From Pseudomonas umsongensis (GTDB taxonomy: Bacteria > Pseudomonadota > Gammaproteobacteria > Pseudomonadales > Pseudomonadaceae), in NCBI RefSeq assembly GCF_002236105.1, contig NZ_NIWU01000007.1:186001-250000 (forward strand): a stretch of DNA of 64,000 nucleotides, written 5' to 3'. Both the position numbers and the translations under genes were made by a program. The notes below the pieces were generated by a model. The model did not search any database. It had not been told where the DNA came from and worked only from the letters and a program-made list of their open reading frames with translations. Position 1 is the stretch's first letter. The number at the start of each line of letters is the position of its first letter. Below, piece by piece: positions 63,215 to 64,000 of this stretch.

Positions 63215-63478
63215 TCAGCCGCTGGAGCAGCCGTTACCCATGACGCTGTAACGCAGGATATGGCGCTGGCCCTTGGAGTCGTCATATTCCATTTTCATCG
63301 GGACAACTTCGCATACATTGGGAACTTCGCTCATTGAAATAACTTTGGCGATGTCCAGGTGCATCGAGTAAGTGTAATCCTCGATGGCCGGTTGTTGCTG
63401 CGCGACATCAGTCTGGGCCTCGTCTGCCATGGCGGTTGCGCACAGACTGCTGAGGGCCAGTACCAATAAAGCTTTCAT
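63215..63478 (-). CDS. DUF2790 family periplasmic protein
   Basis: 87 residues with a signal peptide (MKALLVLALSSLCATAMA, cleavage near residue 18) and the DUF2790 core (YSMHLDIAKVISMSEVPNVC ... MKMEYDDSKGQRHILRYSVMGNGC). The two cysteines probably form a disulfide. The family is abundant in Pseudomonas, often in several copies, with no established function. Confidence 0.85.
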   Translation of the reverse strand: MKALLVLALSSLCATAMADEAQTDVAQQQPAIEDYTYSMHLDIAKVISMSEVPNVCEVVPMKMEYDDSKGQRHILRYSVMGNGCSSG

Positions 63479-63747
63479 TTAATATTTACCTTTCTAAGGG
63501 CGAAGGGGGGCACGCAACCTTTTTGAGGTTGCGTGTGGAACTGCACTACTTGGATTTGGGTTAACTGCCTTCGTGGGGGCTGTAACTCGGTTAACTCAGT
63601 TTGCCGGGTTGGCGGAGCGAATTTTAGGCGCGGGGGTGGGATTCATATAGGCGTGGTTTTGATAAACACCTTTGACGGTTTTTGTAACAATCCCTGGATA
63701 ACTTTGATAATGCGTGTTGTCTGGTGCCCCGTGGTGTTCTCGGGTTT

Positions 63748-63771
63748 TTCGCGAGCGGGCTCGCTCCTACA
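63748..63771. repeat. Single REP unit
   Basis: TTCGCGAGCGGGCTCGCTCC followed by TACA: a lone REP copy of the variant with TAC in place of CAC at the end. Confidence 0.8.
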
Positions 63772-63856
63772 GGGGATCCAGGTACACCCGTAACAGTCAG
63801 GTCGGCTTTAAGGCCGCCTCGGTTTGGCTTTTGATCTGGGTGCTCCGTTAACCACG

Positions 63857-63982
63857 ATGGCCGAACGCAGGCATTGCGCAGTGGGGAAACCGGCAGGACG
63901 CCGGTTTAGCCGAGCTGGGCCAGGGACGGCCCATCGCGGCGACCCACGGAGCAATGCCTTCGTTCTGGCATGCCGAGCCTAA
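63857..63982 (+). CDS. Small ORF inside a structured repeat (doubtful)
   Basis: A 41-codon frame, MAERRHCAVGKPAGRRFSRA at its start and ending LACRA. I recall near-identical Arg-rich peptides predicted at many places in Pseudomonas genomes, always inside this repeat, so the conservation may be of the RNA or DNA and not of the peptide. No clear ribosome site precedes the ATG. Reported for completeness. Confidence 0.3.
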   Translation: MAERRHCAVGKPAGRRFSRAGPGTAHRGDPRSNAFVLACRA

Positions 63983-64000
63983 GCGAGGCACCGAGTGGTG

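Larger units (their letters stand above)
63479..64000. other. Right-end intergenic region with repeats
   Basis: No firmly supported gene. It contains a single REP (63748-63771) and the beginning of a structured repeat from about 63830 to the window edge, in which inverted segments such as GAACGCAGGCATTGC / GCAATGCCTTCGTTC and ACCGGC-AGGAC-GCCGGT can pair. Confidence 0.55.

Overview
The window is chromosomal DNA from a fluorescent Pseudomonas, most likely of the P. fluorescens group. The gene order matches known Pseudomonas blocks: secA-argJ-GST-nudix, panE/yajQ/mscS, OprD porin-HIT-slyX-dps-aspS-yebC-ruvCAB-ybgC-tolQRAB-pal-cpoB-queEC-tRNA-Lys, a gcvH-gcvP-sda-gcvT operon with a GcsR-type regulator, and arcDABC. 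Genes are separated by many inverted pairs of the REP sequence GTGGGAGCGAGCCTGCTCGCG and related palindromes typical of this group. The DNA is GC-rich, except around 56.5-58.8 kb, which looks visibly AT-richer.

Layout. 1-2.4 kb: leftward cluster of a lipid-flippase-like membrane protein (cut by the left edge), a polysaccharide deacetylase and a GT4 glycosyltransferase. 2.5-6.7 kb: PctA-like amino-acid chemoreceptor, HerA-like ATPase and the helicase loader dciA. 7-18 kb: secA, argJ, GST, a nudix/ThiE-like fusion, cobalamin adenosyltransferase with a sensor kinase, panE, yajQ and mscS. 18-37 kb: porin, HIT protein, slyX, a membrane-anchored cold-shock-domain protein, dps, small regulators, aspS, ruvCAB, the complete Tol-Pal envelope system, queE/queC (queuosine), tRNA-Lys(TTT) and nadA. 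37-46.5 kb: RDD protein, cold-shock protein, then glycine and serine catabolism under a sigma-54 activator, with a recognisable -24/-12 promoter and activator sites. 46.7-54.7 kb: arginine deiminase operon arcDABC, plus a divergent second arcD translationally coupled to alkA.

54.7-61.3 kb is the accessory part. It carries a PAAR-domain protein with a glycine-rich hydrophobic C-terminus (a probable type VI secretion pore-forming effector) overlapping, by ATGA, a small membrane protein (probable immunity). This is followed by decayed copies of an effector tail joined to an immunity gene, and by an oppositely oriented protein that is an internal duplication of the same immunity-like unit. Then come a gene split by an in-frame stop, two genes of unknown function and a solitary HNH endonuclease. 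The window ends with nrdB, a DUF2790 protein and the start of a structured repeat.

The most interesting part is 55.1-58.8 kb: an effector with a small array of intact, broken and duplicated immunity-like modules. The other strong regulatory reading is the GcsR/sigma-54 promoter upstream of gcvH. All functional calls rest on reading the sequence and knowledge of the families; no database search was run.
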